Part shown: positions 11,358 to 23,034 of the stretch, in pieces | Layout: every line of letters begins with the position of its first letter | How positions within the stretch are numbered: position 1 is the stretch's first letter | NCBI GenBank assembly: GCA_948567375.1 | Contig: OX419755.1 | Location: forward strand, 60,151,945 to 60,215,944 | Origin: Lunularia cruciata | Taxonomy: Eukaryota > Streptophyta > Marchantiopsida > Lunulariales > Lunulariaceae | DNA length: 64,000 bases | Direction: 5' to 3' | Notes under the pieces: model-generated | Told to the model about the DNA's origin: nothing | What the model saw: only the letters and a program-made list of their open reading frames with translations | Databases searched by the model: none | Made by a program: the position numbers and the translations under genes

Positions 11358-14300
11358 TGTGACAACCCGGCAAATATCACTTTTGTGGTAATCGGGTAAG
11401 TAAAGTTTGTTCCCGCAGAGATACTATCCAGAATTGGCAAATACAAAGTCAAAAGTCACAATTGTAGTTCTTCTTGATGTCTTCTTTAATCTCTTAGGTA
11501 GAAACTACACCCAAAAGAGAGTAACAAGCTCACAATCTTGACAACTTGTCATGAATACACACTCACATAATCACAACATAGCAAATTCTGTCCAAACAAC
11601 TCTTGATTGTGATGATTCAGATTCTCCCGAAGACGGCACTTCATTGCAAAGACCAATTTCACCTCAGAATTGTGTTCCACCCCTCCACTGAAGGCACAAC
11701 TTCCTCGATTGAAATTGCTTCACATCAACTTCGTGTTGCATTCACCAATGCAGAATACTACCAACACTACAATTCCTCTCAGATCTATCAAGGCACTGCT
11801 CCGATGCACTTCACTCAGGATCAAACACACAAAATGAAGATCAAGGCTACAGATTCCAGTATCCACAAACACATTGACTTGCTCTTCGGAATTCTCCACA
11901 CACTCACAAACACAAACATGAAATTGACAATCGGAATTAAGCTTAAGCGACGAGTACTAAGAACAAAACTTTGCTTTTTCTATCTTCAAAAAGTTGAATA
12001 TTGAATAACATTGTACTGCAAATGCTCCACTTAAATACTGAAGCAAACGGCAGACTTGCTTACCTAGGCACCGCTTCCTAACATCCTTTCCTACCTGCAG
12101 ATCCTAAGTGACAGTCTATCTCTTCATATCTGCCCCTTCCTATCTCAAAATCAACTTTTATCCCGATCTGATGTTGACCTCATCATTGGCTTCTAAACTC
12201 AATGATCTTCCTACTATTTCACCTTCTTTGGGTATGACTGATTCTACTAATTTCTTTACTAATTCTACAACTTCTTCACTACATTCTACAATTGAGCTCA
12301 CTGGTAATCTATCTACACTCTTATTTCCCGACCCACTCTTCTCTAATGTATCAATCCTTAAGTCTGATGATACTTGCATACTTACTATTACGACATCGGA
12401 TTTCTTCTCCACTGTCACACTATTCCGTATTTTCTCTAACTCCAAATTTACTAAATCCAGTCTAAGACTAACATTATTCTCTACCTCCAACATTTTCCTA
12501 TCTACACGCTCTCTCAACCGAATCAGCAATGTGTTCATGTCCACATCCTTGGCTTTTCTCTTCCGAGTCTCCTGCACTAGTAATTTCGACTCATGTAAGC
12601 AAGCTTCTTCCAATCTTCCTTCAGCCTCCGTGCTTAAGATCGCTCTTAATATCCCCGCAACTTCTCCTATTGATTCCGACTCATATCCTCAAGAGCGTTC
12701 TACCTTCAACTCCTCACGATACATCTTCAACTTGTCTTCGTATTCTGCACCAAGCATCTTCTTCTCCTCTGCATAGTGCATATTCTACTGTTCCGCGTTC
12801 TTGACAAGTTCTTGCAATCGCTCTTCTTCTTCTTGCTTGGACGCCAACTCTCTCTACCATGCTTGATCTTTTGTTGCGGCACTTTTCTTCAAGCTGTCCA
12901 ACTCCTGCTCCATCATGATGTTCATTGCCTTCAAATGAACATTCTTGATGTGCACTGTACTCACTTCTTCCTTCATCTTGCTCAGCCACATCGCCTACTC
13001 CTTCAATTCTCCGGCTTGCCTCTACAATTTCTTTTTCTTTAACCTTGCAGCTTTCTTGTAACAAGCTCAGCGTTTTCTTTCTTGAGTCTTCCTCCCTTTG
13101 AAGTTCTTCAATTTCTTCATGTCTTCGGACTTGTTGCTCCTGCAACCCCTTCACTTCTCTCAACAGATGCTTCACCACTTGCAGCTCATTCATCCCTTTC
13201 CTTTGATCTTGGGCAATTCCTCTCTGATGTTCTTTCAATAGCTCGAGCAATGGCATGACCACATTCGTCAAATATGTTATCCCGCTGAATTTTTCTTCCT
13301 CTTCATTGCCATCTTTGTCTGGAGTCTTCTCATGCGTCATTGGCTCCTTCATCCAAAGTTGTGATCTTCATATCTTCATCGTGTCGGCACTGTCTTTGTC
13401 TTGGCCTCTTGAACTCCGCCCCGCGGGATTCTCTGCCTCCTCTTCTGGTCTTGACGTGTTCTCCACCATTGCCTGACCAGCCTCACTTACTACCACTGAT
13501 TGTTGGACTTCTGGCTCTCCCTCACTTTTGCTCCCAGACTCCTCACTTTTCAAGGTAAGCTCTTCTTCTTTCGAGTCCTCTTCTTGCGACTCAGTTTCCT
13601 CTTCAGACTCTGATCCCGATGATGCCCCTCTTACAACTTTGGCGGTCTTCAACATCAGCCGCCGAGTCTTTCTTTGCATGGGAGACTTCTTGGCTTCTTC
13701 GGGTTTGCTTTGCTTCTTCATCTTTGGACTGGTAACATCTTCGATTTTCCACTGTCCCGTCCTTGCAAAGTACTCGTCATTCGCTCGCAAAAGAAGCATA
13801 TACTAGCACTCCTCATCGTCTGCTTCCCGTCTCAAATCGGGGTGCATGTGCGACACCATATGATGACGCTCGTCTTTGGACAGCAAGTTCAGCCTGAAGT
13901 AGAAATGAGCCGCGAATGGTGCAAAATAATGCGGTGGCGAGCCCGTTCTCCAATTCACCACCATCTGCCTCGTTTGGTGATGAAAGCACCTCGCCCAATT
14001 CACTGGAACTCCTACAAACATCTGATGGAAAATGACTGCCTGCTGCATGGTCACGTAGGTCATTTGTTCTGGCTTGAACATGGCCATCATTGCCCCCACG
14101 ATACTTCTTTGGATCAGGTCCCAATAGGACTCCACCTTGTAACCATTTGTAGTTCTTGGAGCGAAAAACAAGTTACGGATCTCCGCCGTCTCCTCTGCAG
14201 CATCACACTTCCGATAGAAGGTGATCCTTGTTGGCTCTCCTGCTTCTCTCCCCAATACTAACTTCCAATCCAACTCAGTCTATCGAGCCAGATTGCCTCT

Positions 14301-15060
14301 CTTCCCTTCTACCTCGGGACCCTCCTCACAATTATTGGCAGCAATTTCTGCCATTACTCCCGGAAACTGAAATTCCAATTCCATGCTAAAAATGTAATAC
14401 AAAGTCTAGCCAAGACTTCGATCCTAACTACTACATCTACTCTTTGGATTGCAAAACCTCTCACCGCCAGCACATTGGCCACCTTCTTTGCCATGATTTG
14501 TTCTCTTGTTCTACGCTATTGGAAAACAAGACCCTCTCCTAGACAAGACACTCTAACTCCCTCAGGGTTTCAGAAAATCTCACTCTCAATGGGCTTCTGG
14601 ACACGCATTACTGCAGGACGACTACTCAAAGGAATTGAAAATTTACTCAAAGTGTTCAAATTCCCCTTGCGCAGTTGCAATTTTATATTGCCCCAAATCG
14701 TAGTCATTCTTCAGTCAATTTTGTCGGTGAATTTCTCTCTTCTGCGTGCACTCCCGGTCACTGTCAAGACATGATTCTTCTGCCCCCGCCGTTTCTTGAA
14801 ATGTACTTTCTTGCCACGTACAGAGGTTGTTAAATGGTCTTTGTCTTTCATGCATTTTCCAACCCGAAGACGGTGATCTTCGGACTGTTCTCGGCATACT
14901 CCTCTTCCGAGTACCTCCATCATTGGATCCGATGTCAGCTTCTTCGGCTTTCTTCCGAAGTTACTTCTGTCCACTCTTTGTCTGGAATTTGACTTTTTTG
15001 TGCTTACTTTGCCTCCTAAACACGACTTACCATAGAAAAACAAAAAATTTAGGTACCACA
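11358..15060 (-). repeat. LCL LTR, copy 2, complete (3.7 kb)
   Basis: It starts TGTGGTACC at 15,060 and ends GGGTTGTCACA at 11,358. It is bounded upstream by a polypurine tract and downstream by a PBS, the two marks that delimit an LTR. It encodes a diverged version of the coiled-coil protein. A TATA-like box ATATAAAA lies at about 14,685-14,692. This copy belongs to a different subfamily from those at 1, 27 and 61 kb but has the same layout. Confidence 0.85.
12158..14608 (-). pseudogene. LTR-encoded coiled-coil protein, copy 2 (diverged)
   Basis: First ATG after the TATA-like box is at 14,608 and the conserved C-terminal stop is at 12,158. The order of parts matches the other copies: basic N terminus, conserved domain (NWARCFHHQTRQMV, APFAAHFYFRLNLL), Ser/Glu-rich acidic stretch at about 13,640-13,450, then a coiled coil (13,300-12,700) and a tail with HESKLLVQETRKRKAKD. 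It has a few stops and at least one frameshift between 12,714 and 12,613. Protein similarity to the other copies has outlasted DNA similarity, which suggests past selection on the protein. Function unknown. Confidence 0.65.
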
Positions 15061-15076
15061 TACCCCCTCCCTCAAA
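15061..15076 (-). promoter_or_regulatory. Polypurine tract of LCL element
   Basis: Minus-strand TTTGAGGGAGGGGGTA directly before the LTR start TGTGGTACC at 15,060. This is the expected plus-strand primer position and fixes the 5' boundary of the long LTR. Confidence 0.75.
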
Positions 15077-16863
15077 TGTGAGCGTCCTCGCAAACACCGA
15101 CAACCGGGTTTTTATACAAAGTCGGGTTTGGGATCCAATATTTTCTAACCCTCCAACCATTGACGCGAGTTGCAAAAGGATTGCCATCAAGGTCTGCGAG
15201 TTGAATAGATCCATTATCATAAATGTGCATCACACGATACGGTCCCATCCACCTCAAATGTAATTTTCCTAGAAAAAATAGGCGGCGATTATCATATAAT
15301 AATACCAGATCTCCTTCTTGAACAGTCACAAGTTTGATTCTTTTATCATGCCAAACTTTCCGTTGTTCTTGAATTTCCTTTGTAGTTTGCATTGCATTGT
15401 CCTTTTTCTCTTCCAACTACATCAGTTGATGGATCCAAAGATCTTGACTTTCTTCCTCCGACAAACGTTCTTCACAAAGTATTCTATATGTCGGTACTTC
15501 AAACTCAATTGGTAGTATAAGATGCAATCCGTATGTCAGGAAATAAGGAGTTTGCTTGGTAGTAATTTTTTCCGTTGTTCGATATGCCCACAACGCTCCA
15601 AGTAACTTTATATCCCAATCATAGGCATAATTGACTATCACCTTATTCAAAATTTTACACAGCAATCCATTGGCTTTCTCCGTGAGTCCATTTGCTTTTG
15701 GGTTGTAAGGCGTGGTCTTCTAATGCTTAATTTGGAAGTATTTGGTTAACGCCTCCACCATTGAGTTCAAAAAATGAGTTCCCCAATCACTGACCAATTC
15801 CAGAGGACACCCATAACGGGAAATGATGTTTCAAAAGAAAAATTCTGCTACTATCTTTGCATCATCTCTTTGTGTTGCCTCTGCTTCCACCATCTTGGTA
15901 GCATAATCAGTACATACTAAGATGTACCTCTTCCTTGTGACACAGATTACTGGTTGAATAGGTCCCACAAAATCAATTCCCCATTTCTCAAATGGTGCTA
16001 GAGGCAAAATTGGTTTCAAAGGCCACTGAGAAGTCGCCGTCAGTTTCCTTGTTCTTTGACATGCATCACAACTCTGAATATGGGCATGAGTATCTTTATA
16101 CATCCTAGGCCACCAATACCTTGCCGAAAGAATTTTCTTCACCGTATTTTTTAGGGCATAGTGTCTCCCCAATGCTTCCGAGTGCAAGGATTCAATGACT
16201 CCTCCTACTTCGTATGCTTCCAAGCATCTCCGAAGTACTTCATCTTCGCCCATTTTAAACAAAATGTTGTGTTTCAATTGGTACGGTCCCATTTTCCAAA
16301 GGAAGACTGCTCTTTGTTCCGGATCCAACCCCTCAAGACAATGGCACGTATGCAAATAATGATATTTTTCCGCATACCGCGTACTTTGCACAGCCATTAA
16401 ATGATATAGCTCTTCATCAAGAAACCAATCATCGATTTCCAAATCTTGGTCTTGAGTTTCTAACCTGGATAAGAAGTCCGCATTTGAATGCAAAGCTCCC
16501 TTCCTTACTTGTACAGTGTATGTGAATTCTTGTAACAACAAGATCCATCATGCAATTTGCCCGGAAAAATCTGCCTTCTTGACCAAGTGTTGCATTGCAT
16601 AATGGTCCACATAGAAGATGAATTTGTATCCTAATAGGTAGTGACAAAATTTCTTGTAGGCATACACCATCCCAAGGGCTTCTCTTTCAGTCGTCGAATA
16701 GTTCTTTTCAAAAACTGAAAGTTGTTGGCTGGCATAATACACCGGGTAGTCCTTTTTCTTCTTGTCCTTCTGACTTAAGACAACTCTGATGGCCATGGAT
16801 GAAGTGTCCACATACACATGAAAAGGGACGTCCCAATTTGGGGCCCCGAATATATCAGCCGCC
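15072..16863 (-). pseudogene. LCL pol fragment: RNase H and integrase
   Basis: RNase H is readable at 16,863-16,550 (FHVYVDTSSMAIRVVLSQ, YSTTEREALGMVYA). Integrase follows: the zinc-binding stretch with CDACQRTR near 16,070, the core first Asp in WGIDFVGPI near 15,980, and a C-terminal GPY/F-like part (LRWMGPYRV, then VNGWRVRKYW) ending just before the polypurine tract. Sequence character is that of the Athila/Tat side of Ty3/gypsy. The frame is broken near 15,830-15,665, where the second catalytic Asp would be, and RT, protease and gag are absent upstream because the fragment joins directly to LTR sequence at 16,864. Confidence 0.8.
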
Positions 16864-18259
16864 AAGTCTTTCTTTGCATGGGAGACTTCTTGGCTTCTTC
16901 GGGTTTGCTATGCTTCTTTGTCTTTGGACTGGTAACATCTTCGAATTTCCACTGTCCCATCCTTGCAAAGTACTCGTCATTCACTCACAGATGAAGCATA
17001 TACTGGCACTCCTTATCGTCTGCTTCCCGCCTCAAATTGGGATGCATGTGCGACACCATACGATGACGCTCGTCTTTGGACAACAAGTTCAGCCCGAAGT
17101 AGAAATGAGCCGCAAATGGTGCAAAATAATGCGGTGGCGAGCCTGTTCTCCAATTCACCACCATCTGCCTTGTTTGGTGATGAAAGCACCTTGCCCAATT
17201 CACTGGAACTCCTGCAAACATCTGATGGAAAAAGATTGTCTACTGCATGATCATGTAGGTTGTTCATTCTGGCTTGAACATGGCCATCATCACCCCCACA
17301 ATACTTCTTTGGATCGGGTCCCGATAGGACTCCACCTTGTAACCATTCGTAGTTCTTGGAGCAAAAAATGAGTTACGGATCTCCGCCATGTCCTTTGCAG
17401 CATCACACTTCCGATAGAAGGTGATCCCTATCGGCTCTCCTGCTTCTCTCTCCGATACTAACTTCCATCCGACTCAGTCCATCGAGCCAGATTGCCTCTC
17501 TTCCCTTCCACCTCGAGACCCTCCTCACAATTATTGGCAGCGATTTTTGCCATTACTCCCAGAAACTAAAATTTGAGTTCCATGCTAAAAATGTAATATG
17601 AAGTCTAACCAAGACTTCGATCCTAACTACTACATCTACTCTTTGGATTGCAAAGCCTCTCACCGCCAGCGTGTTGGCCACCTTCTTTGCCATGATTTGT
17701 TCTCTTGTTCTACGCTGTTGGAAAACAAGACCCTCTCCAGGACGAGACACTCTAACTCCCTCAGGGTTTTGGAAAATCTCACTCTTGATGGGCTTCCGGA
17801 CACGCATTACTGCAAGACGACTACTCAAAGGAATTGGAAATTTACTCAGAGTGTTCAAATTCCCTCTGCGCAGTCGCAATTTTATATTGCCCCAAATCGT
17901 AGTCATTCTTCAGTCAATTTTGTCGGTGAATTTCTCTCTTCTGCGTGCACTCCCGATCACTGTCAAGACATGATTCTTCTGCCCTCGCCGTTTCTTGAAA
18001 TGTACTTTCTTGCCACGTACAGAGGTTGTTAAACTGTCTTTGTCTTTCATGCATTTTCCAACCCAAAGACAATGATCTTCGGACTGTTCCCAGTGTACTC
18101 CTCTTCCGAGTACCTCCATCATTGGATCCGATGTCAGCTTCTTTGGCTTTCCTCTGAAGTTACTTCCGTCCACTCTTTGTCCGCAATTCGACTTTTCCGT
18201 GCTTACTTTGCCTCTTCAACTCGACTAACCATAGAAAAACAAAAAATGTGGGTACCACA
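16864..18259 (-). repeat. LCL LTR, copy 3, truncated
   Basis: Begins TGTGGTACCCACA at 18,259 and matches copy 2 closely for about 1.4 kb. It then stops inside the protein gene, at the basic stretch KKSPMQRKTWRL, and joins to the RNase H coding region. The join lies at ATCAGCCGCC (plus strand), a ten-base string that also occurs at the equivalent place in copy 2. Confidence 0.8.
16870..17807 (-). pseudogene. LTR-encoded protein, N-terminal part only
   Basis: Starts at the ATG at 17,807, matching the start of copy 2, and covers the basic N terminus and the conserved domain (NWARCFHHQTRQMV, APFAAHFYFGLNLL, HMHPNLRREAD). It ends at the LTR truncation, so the acidic part and the coiled coil are missing. 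Several stops and small frameshifts are present. Confidence 0.65.
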
Positions 18260-19248
18260 ACCTCACACAAACATAGTGCACAAACAGAAAGTAGAGAATG
18301 GAGGGGGTCAATCACAAGAAATCTAAATCTCCATCTTGTATCTAAGTCCTAAGCTACGGGGATCACCAAGAATGGGATCAAATTGCTTCTCCTAGCCAAA
18401 GCTACAAGTGCATAGATAATAGTGGCATAGTCACTATGACAAAAGGTGAGGTGGACTAGTTGGCTAGGGCACCAGTCTACAAACAAGAGATCTAGAGGTC
18501 AAACCTTGTTGCGCACAATCTAGCAGGATGGGCAGATTTTGCCAACCAATGACCAAGATCTACTCTAAACTAGCTAGCCTCATGCCAGCAAGCTGGCTTG
18601 CTAGCCACAAGGCCTTCTAGGCCTTTGTAGCCTCTCATACCTCTAGCTCTTTGCCTCGAAATACCAAAATTGATTGAAATGAGGTCCTTCTTCTTGCCAC
18701 TTTGAACCTCCTCCAAAATTTGGCAAAACTCCTCCAAACTTGTGAAAGTCCTCCAAACTAGCAAAACTTCTCCAAATCTAGCCAAACATCAAAAATCCTC
18801 CAAATCTGGCCAAAATTTGATGTAAAATCCAGCCAAAATCTGACATAAACCCTAAAGTTGGTTGGCCGCCAAATCCTCCGCTAACTTTCCACTTGAGCCA
18901 ATTTGAAAACATGGGTTTCTCCAAATCACAAATTCATGAGAATAGCTTCCTAACTCCAGCTTTAATTTGACTTTTTGAGCCCAATTTGCAACAAATTGGT
19001 CTTGCCTTCACCTCTTGAGCTCAAAATCACAACCATTGCTCAAAATTTGCTCCTTCTGTGCTAAAAAATTGGCTAGCACTTTTGCACACTGTCTGCCTTA
19101 CTGCTCAATATGCATCAATTGAACAAGCTTCTGCACACTAGAAAAAACTGGACTTGAATTGAGCTACCAACAATCCACCGAGCTTGGAGATACCACCAAC
19201 ACTCAAAGTTCTTGCACCCGATTTCCCCTTGACTTCACTTCTCTGATG
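18260..19248 (-). other. Untranslated leader of MTG copy 2
   Basis: Non-coding leader between A1 and the LCL insertion, colinear with 44,451-45,335 of the intact copy. It contains a tRNA-like stretch and a run of repeated CTCCAAA-type motifs. I see no open frame supported by the other copy. Confidence 0.65.
18450..18513 (+). other. tRNA-like sequence, antisense to MTG copy 2
   Basis: On the plus strand, GTGGACTAGTTGGCTAGGGC resembles the D-arm/A-box region and GAGGTCAAACCTTG a worn B box, about 35 bases apart, as in a tRNA or SINE head. The anticodon stem does not pair well, so this is not a working tRNA gene. The same stretch is in the intact MTG copy (45,011-45,079). Confidence 0.35.
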
Positions 19249-19700
19249 TAATCAGATTATTTACCACTCTCAAATCAACTCAACTCAACTCAGAGCAGTA
19301 CTTGATTTGTCACTATATAAACTGCCAACAACTGGGTATTGATTATAGTCAAGCCACACCCGCTCTAGTATAGAGAATCCAGGTGACGCTCACTAGCCTC
19401 TGTCCACCATAGCCAGGAACTCAAAGGCTCAACATCAGAGAAGTGATCTCTCTAGAGCTACACTTCAAAAGTTTACCCCTAGACTCGAGCTAGGTCTGAA
19501 CCCTAACATCCCACTAACGGCACACTTGACGGTGCAAATGGTGCAAAGTTACAGTGGGCTCCACCGTGAAGTCAGTACTCCAAACACAAAATCTGACCGT
19601 CGGAAAGTAGTCTCTGAGAAACTATTGAAATAATTCTAACTACTATCATTGGAACTCTAGTGTCTGAGCATCTAGATGCAACACTACAAATGGCGTGACA
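19249..19700 (-). repeat. MTG A1 repeat, copy 2
   Basis: Starts TGTCACGCC at 19,700 and ends AATCTGATTA at 19,249. It is followed by CATCAGAGAAGTG just as in the copy at 44,450, with no B block between. A TATATA-like box (TTTATATAGTG) lies near 19,310-19,320. The flank outside the end is not B sequence, so the 5' end lacks B in this copy too. Confidence 0.85.
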
Positions 19701-21100
19701 GTTGCAAATTGGGCTTAGCTGCAAAATTAGGGGCCACATTTATCTAGATTAGGGATTTGGAGGTCCCTATCCTTCAAGTTGCAAGTAGAGTGTAGAAACT
19801 TGCCTCATTTAGTGTTGAGTTTTAGTGAAGAAGATTTTAACAAGTTGATGGAGGTTAGCTCTACTACATTTGTGAGCTTAAATGTAGCGGAGGTCTTTTG
19901 GAGTTGGAAAGGCTTCTCAAAAATGTTTGAATTGGCAAAAAAAAAACACAGTATTTTGAATTTAGAGGTTTTGAAGCATAAGGTTATGGGCTAGAGAGGC
20001 TACAAAAACCTAGAAAAGCAAGTAAGCCAACTTGTTGGTGTGAGGCTGGCTTGTGAAAGTGCATGTTGTGATGACATATTACAAGTTGTGGTTGGTTATA
20101 TTGTCATGATGGAGTTTTATGGGGTTACCAAAGGGGTAGTATGTAGTGGGTTTATGCCAAGAGTCACTTGGTATCAACTTGTATCTTAGGTCTCAACAAG
20201 GGAGGAGATTGATTTTGATTTAGAGTTTGACAGAAGAGTTGATCTAATTGGTAATTCACATTGTGTGTCTACATTTTGTTATGAGATATGGGTCTCCAAA
20301 TACCCCAAACATGACTTTGGTATAGTGGATACCATTGAGTTGGATGATTTCATCCAAGAGTTTGATAGTTGGTGTGATCTATAATAGATGCAGACCCCAA
20401 ATTTATTCACACCTTCCATGGCATAGGAGTTGTTCCAACACTTGAGGGTCTACCAATAGATGACTACCATGAGTCCAAGAGAGCACACTTGGAGAAGATT
20501 GAATTAAGGAGGCAATATTGGTCTCCAAACTACATCTTTATCAATTCAAACTCAATTTTCAAATGTAGATTAGTAGTACCGATGAGTTCTAGTTCTAGTA
20601 GTATTAGTGTATCTATGGAGGTACCACCTATTCTACAAGGTGGTGAGATACCAACGTTTAACCTCATGGTGGAGTTCTTCTTATGCTTGAGGTAGAACTC
20701 CCAAGGAATGTGGATTGACAAGCTAAAGAGCTTTCAAGAGTTCAAATGAAAGGATGAAGAGAGCCTATGCAAGGCATACACTTGTATAAGATGGTTAACC
20801 AATTTCACTCAATAAGGCACAAGTTATCCAATTTTGGTATGGGACATTAGGCAAGGAGTTGTGAGTAGAGTATGTGATGTTATGTTGTTATAGGTTACCT
20901 TACCAAATTTGGCAGTGGTCTTTGGTTTGGTAGAGCACAATGAGCTCAACATGGTGGAAGAGAGAGTGGTGATATCTATTGGTAGGGAGATCCTATCCAT
21001 AGTTGTTACTTCTTTTACAATGCAACAAATTGTACCACACCATGTTGACTTTTTAGGGCAAAGTAGACAACTTGATCTTATGGAGCAAGTGGAGTGCTGT
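19701..21100 (+). pseudogene. MTG copy 3: leader and gag fragment, very old
   Basis: A strongly AT-shifted relative of 44,700-46,700. Leader similarity begins at the edge of copy 2 (GTTGCAAATTGGGC). The gag part is readable at 20,330-20,700 (IELDDFIQEFDSW, then LMVEFFLCLR) and 20,900-21,080 (FGLVEHNELNMVEERVV). Where copies 1 and 2 carry the first in-frame TGA, this one reads CAA. The fragment is cut at the left by MTG copy 2 and at the right by CHR LTRs, so protease onward is missing. No working gene. Confidence 0.75.
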
Positions 21101-21841
21101 TGTAATACTCCAAGGACAAGAGAAGAGAGAAAACACAGATTGCACACTCAAACATTCGATGCCCCAAAGGAGCATCTTCTCTTTATTATATAGACAAAGA
21201 AGATCTCCTCCAAGGAAGCTCCACCATAGGATTAGCGACACAGATAGGTGACATGTCAGCAAGATCCACCCTTGGATTACTTACTTGGATGGGTGACATG
21301 TTTGGTCTAGGTCCTATCTGGTTGGTCAAACAAGCTTTGACCAGAGGGAATCTTTTAGGGAATCTTCCTGTAGGAATCTCAGAATCACGTAAGGTATTGT
21401 TGGAAAGCTCTTGACGAGACAAAGCAGGGGGAGGGGAGGCCAGCCTTTCCTACATTGCGGTGGGGGGGGGGGATTTTCATATTTTCAAGGCCTAATTCAT
21501 CCGTTTAGGCCTCCGAAATTGCCTTCAAAGATTTCAGGCATATTTTGGTTCCTACTCTATTAGTAGAAGTCCCCTTTTGTTGATACCTCTTTCTGATCTG
21601 TTTAGTCCATCATGTGTAACATCCTTCTAGATGTTACCAAACCAATTCTCACCTTTAAATCATATGTCTAGCTATTGGTTCTAAGGTTCTCAAGTCTATT
21701 TTGGTTTCTGCCCTATTAGTAGAAGTACTCTTTTCGTGATACTTCTATCTTATCTATTTTGACCATCATGTATAACATCATTCTAGATGTTACCAAACCA
21801 AATTTCACATCTAGATCATACAGCTAGCTCTTGGTATTATA
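21101..21841 (-). mobile_element. Solo LTR of CHR family
   Basis: Plus-strand text starts TGTAATACTCC and ends GGTATTATA; family LTRs end GGTATTACA. It matches both LTRs of the element at 31,347-38,012. It is flanked by GCTGT (21,096-21,100) and ACTGT (21,842-21,846), a five-base duplication with one change. It appears to have inserted at the very tip of the next LTR. A G tract of about 12 bases lies near 21,462. Confidence 0.7.
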
Positions 21842-21843
21842 AC

Positions 21844-22428
21844 TGTAATGTTTCAAGGACAAGAGAAACACAAGAGAAGAAATGCAATGCTTCAGCGCTC
21901 AATACTATGATGCTTCAAAGGAGCACCTTGTCTTTATTATATAGCAAAAGAGGATTCTTTCAAAGGAACCTCTACCCTTGGATCAGATACATGGTTCAAT
22001 GATATGTCATTGAGCTCCACCCTTAGATTAGTTGCATGGATGGGTGATATGTTCATTCTTGTCCTATTAAGTTGGTCAAACAAGTTTGATTGGAGGGAAT
22101 ATTTAGAGAATATTTCTATAAGAAGCTAAGAATTGCATGGAAGAAGTACCATTCAAAAGCTCTTGATGAGACAAATAGTGGGAAGAGCAGGCTAGTGGTT
22201 ATTTCCAAGTTGGGGACAAGGGAGGTTAATTTTTCCATTTTTGAGGCGTAATTCATCCATTTAGGCCTCTAAAATTGGCTCTAAATTTTTCAAGGTGTTT
22301 TTGATTCAAACACTATTAGTGGAAGTACTCTTTTGGTGACACTTCTATCTGACTACTTAGTCCATCATATATAACATCCGTCTAGATGTTTTCACCTCTA
22401 GATAATATATCTAGCTATTGGTATTACT
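21844..22428 (-). repeat. LTR of degraded CHR copy
   Basis: Starts TGTAATGTTTCAAGG and ends around GGTATTAC at 22,428, followed by a pyrimidine-rich stretch that is the minus-strand polypurine tract (CTTTAAAGGGAAGAGG). This makes it the 3' LTR of the minus-strand copy to its right. Confidence 0.65.
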
Positions 22429-23034
22429 AACCTCTTCCCTTTAAAGATAAAATATTCTCATTGCAAGGCTATTGCTCAAAAGATTGCACTAACATTGATG
22501 CATATGTCAAGTTGGTTGCTAGCTCCCATGTTACCTCATATGGTGGGTACACTTTCCAATGTACAAGATATTCCACATGCAGATGGTGGGTTACCTCATA
22601 TAATAGTTATGCTTTCCAATGTACAAGATATTCCACATGCAAACGGTGTGTACCATGGATATGTTTTTGGAGAATACATTCAACTTCATATTCCACCAAG
22701 CCATCCATGAGTGTTGGACAAGGTCAAATTTCTTGTATGGAAGTAGGGTGGTTGGGATGCATCTACATATAAGGAAACATGACATAAGAGGAGTACGCAA
22801 TACCTTTCCTTTTGGAGAGGAGAAATTCTCATTTTTGGAAGCCTAATTCATCTATTTAGGCCTATAAAATTAGCTCTAAAGTTTTGAGTATTTTTGGCCG
22901 TTGCCCTATTAGTGGAAAAACCATTTTGATGACATCTCTATTTAATCTACTTAGACCATCATATGTAACATCCCTAAAGATATTACCAAGCCAATTTCCA
23001 CCTCTAGATACTATGTCTAGTTAATGGTATTACA
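22429..23034 (-). repeat. Internal fragment plus second partial CHR LTR
   Basis: 22,429-22,840 resembles the chromodomain/3' untranslated part of a CHR element, much decayed. From about 22,841 to 23,034 there is the end of another CHR LTR, finishing GGTATTACA and followed again by a polypurine-tract complement and another copy of the same 3' region from 23,035. So two element 3' ends are stacked here. No open gene. Confidence 0.55.

Larger units (their letters stand above)
11196..18259 (-). mobile_element. Rearranged LCL array inside MTG copy 2
   Basis: Reading on the minus strand: a truncated LTR (18,259-16,864), a fragment of RNase H and integrase (16,863-15,072), a polypurine tract, a complete LTR (15,060-11,358), a seven-base spacer, a primer binding site and about 137 bases of internal leader that stop abruptly at an MTG gag junction (11,195/11,196). 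A PBS straight after the second LTR means this is not a simple 5' LTR-internal-3' LTR element but part of a tandem that was later deleted on both sides. Gag, protease and most of RT are missing. No target duplication can be recognised at the outer ends. Confidence 0.75.
3648..19700 (-). mobile_element. MTG retrotransposon, copy 2 (decayed and interrupted)
   Basis: Minus-strand copy of the methyltransferase gypsy element. From its 5' end it holds A1 (19,700-19,249), a leader (to 18,260), then LCL sequence (18,259-11,196) that replaces about 0.55 kb of leader and gag start, then gag to PHD (11,195-4,172), B1 (4,003-3,898) and the start of A2 (3,895-3,648), which is cut by another LCL LTR. Most differences from the copy at 44-54 kb are C-to-T or G-to-A, as expected for a methylated, decaying element. 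The sequence right outside A1 (from 19,701) is an older plus-strand MTG copy, so this element inserted into its own family. Confidence 0.85.

Noticed and set aside
21455-21475. Run of G as a G-quadruplex regulatory element
   Set aside because: A single homopolymer run in a decayed solo LTR; not present in the related LTRs.
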